Source of the DNA: Betaproteobacteria bacterium
GTDB lineage: Bacteria > Pseudomonadota > Gammaproteobacteria > Burkholderiales > SG8-39
NCBI GenBank assembly: GCA_019237595.1
Contig: JAFAGU010000023.1
Location: 1-7,398, forward strand
Reading direction: 5' to 3'
Length of the DNA: 7,398 nt
The notes under the pieces are model-generated. The model saw only the letters and a list, made by a program, of their open reading frames with translations, made no database searches and was not told the origin of the DNA. Position 1 is the stretch's first letter, and each line of letters starts with the position of its first letter. Shown in pieces: positions 7,299-7,398 of this stretch. The position numbers and the translations under genes are program-made.

Positions 7299-7304
7299 TA
7301 CAAT
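7299..7304 (+). promoter_or_regulatory. Putative -10 box TACAAT, leaderless start of the GST gene
   Basis: TACAAT again ends exactly 7 bases before the ATG (7312), placing the transcription start at 7311-7312. There is no Shine-Dalgarno sequence in the preceding 20 bases and no -35 box. The arrangement is the same as that of the HugZ-like gene. Confidence 0.55.
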
Positions 7305-7311
7305 CGATTCG

Positions 7312-7398
7312 ATGTTCACCGTATACGGGATGAGCGCATCGGGCAATTGCTACAAGGTGAAGCTCGCGCTCGAGCAGCTCCGGCTGCCCTACCGGTGG
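7312..7398 (+). CDS. Glutathione S-transferase family protein, partial (N-terminal 29 residues)
   Basis: The last 87 bases read as an uninterrupted start of a glutathione S-transferase: MFTVYGMSASGNCYKVKLAL followed by EQLRLPYRW. The pattern of a short strand, SxSGNCxKV and a helix of LALEQL type is the thioredoxin-like N-terminal domain; the residues S-A-S-G-N-C at 8-13 sit where the glutathione-activating Ser or Cys of bacterial GSTs is found. The C-terminal helical domain lies outside the window, so the subclass and substrate are open. It appears to be a separate transcription unit, 80 bp after the DUF429 stop with its own -10 box, and the mRNA is probably leaderless. The intervening 7232-7311 holds a GCGCCGGCGC palindrome (7232-7241) but no gene or recognisable terminator. 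Confidence 0.88.
   Translation, partial: MFTVYGMSASGNCYKVKLALEQLRLPYRW

Overview
The window is a GC-rich (by eye well above 60%), densely packed piece of bacterial chromosome. Gene content (ComEC, a Lol lipoprotein exporter with a single permease gene, a short HugZ-like split-barrel protein, a GST of the 'SGNCYKVKLALEQL' type) and very short intergenic spaces point to a Gram-negative proteobacterium, most probably a betaproteobacterium. That placement is inferred from gene families and style, not from a marker gene. I see no phage, transposon, CRISPR, plasmid, tRNA or rRNA signal, and no stretch over 300 bases lacks a gene.

Layout. (1) Positions 1-1628, minus strand: the first 542 codons of comEC, the DNA-uptake channel. 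It runs off the left edge just as its metallo-beta-lactamase-like domain begins. (2) A 36-bp divergent gap, then on the plus strand a DUF2062 membrane protein (1665-2216) and, overlapping it by one base (TGATG), a two-helix K+ channel with a cytoplasmic RCK/TrkA domain (2216-3253). (3) Convergent with the channel and overlapping its end by 8 bp lies the minus-strand pair lolC/F-type permease (3925-5166) and lolD ATPase (3246-3932), which overlap each other by 8 bp and together should move lipoproteins from the inner membrane to LolA. (4) Divergent from lolC, on the plus strand, is a tight three-gene unit: HugZ-like flavin/heme split-barrel protein (5215-5676), PlsC-type acyltransferase (TTG start, 5679-6431) and a DUF429 predicted nuclease-fold protein (GTG start, 6428-7231). 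(5) After an 80-bp gap the first 29 codons of a glutathione S-transferase (7312-7398) run off the right edge.

How they work together. LolC/F and LolD are a genuine complex. The DUF2062/K+ channel pair is translationally coupled, but a shared function is only a guess. The HugZ-like/acyltransferase/DUF429 unit has no known common pathway. A recurring signal is CTACAAT, a good -10 box, found by eye only three times on the plus strand, each time at the start of a plus-strand transcription unit. In front of the HugZ-like and GST genes it ends exactly 7 bases before the ATG and no Shine-Dalgarno sequence is present, so both mRNAs are probably leaderless.

This looks like an ordinary housekeeping region. 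I did not find a convincing undescribed system. The observations most worth checking are the leaderless-promoter pattern, the HX4E (rather than HX4D) acyltransferase motif, the DUF2062/K+ channel pairing and the single-permease Lol exporter.
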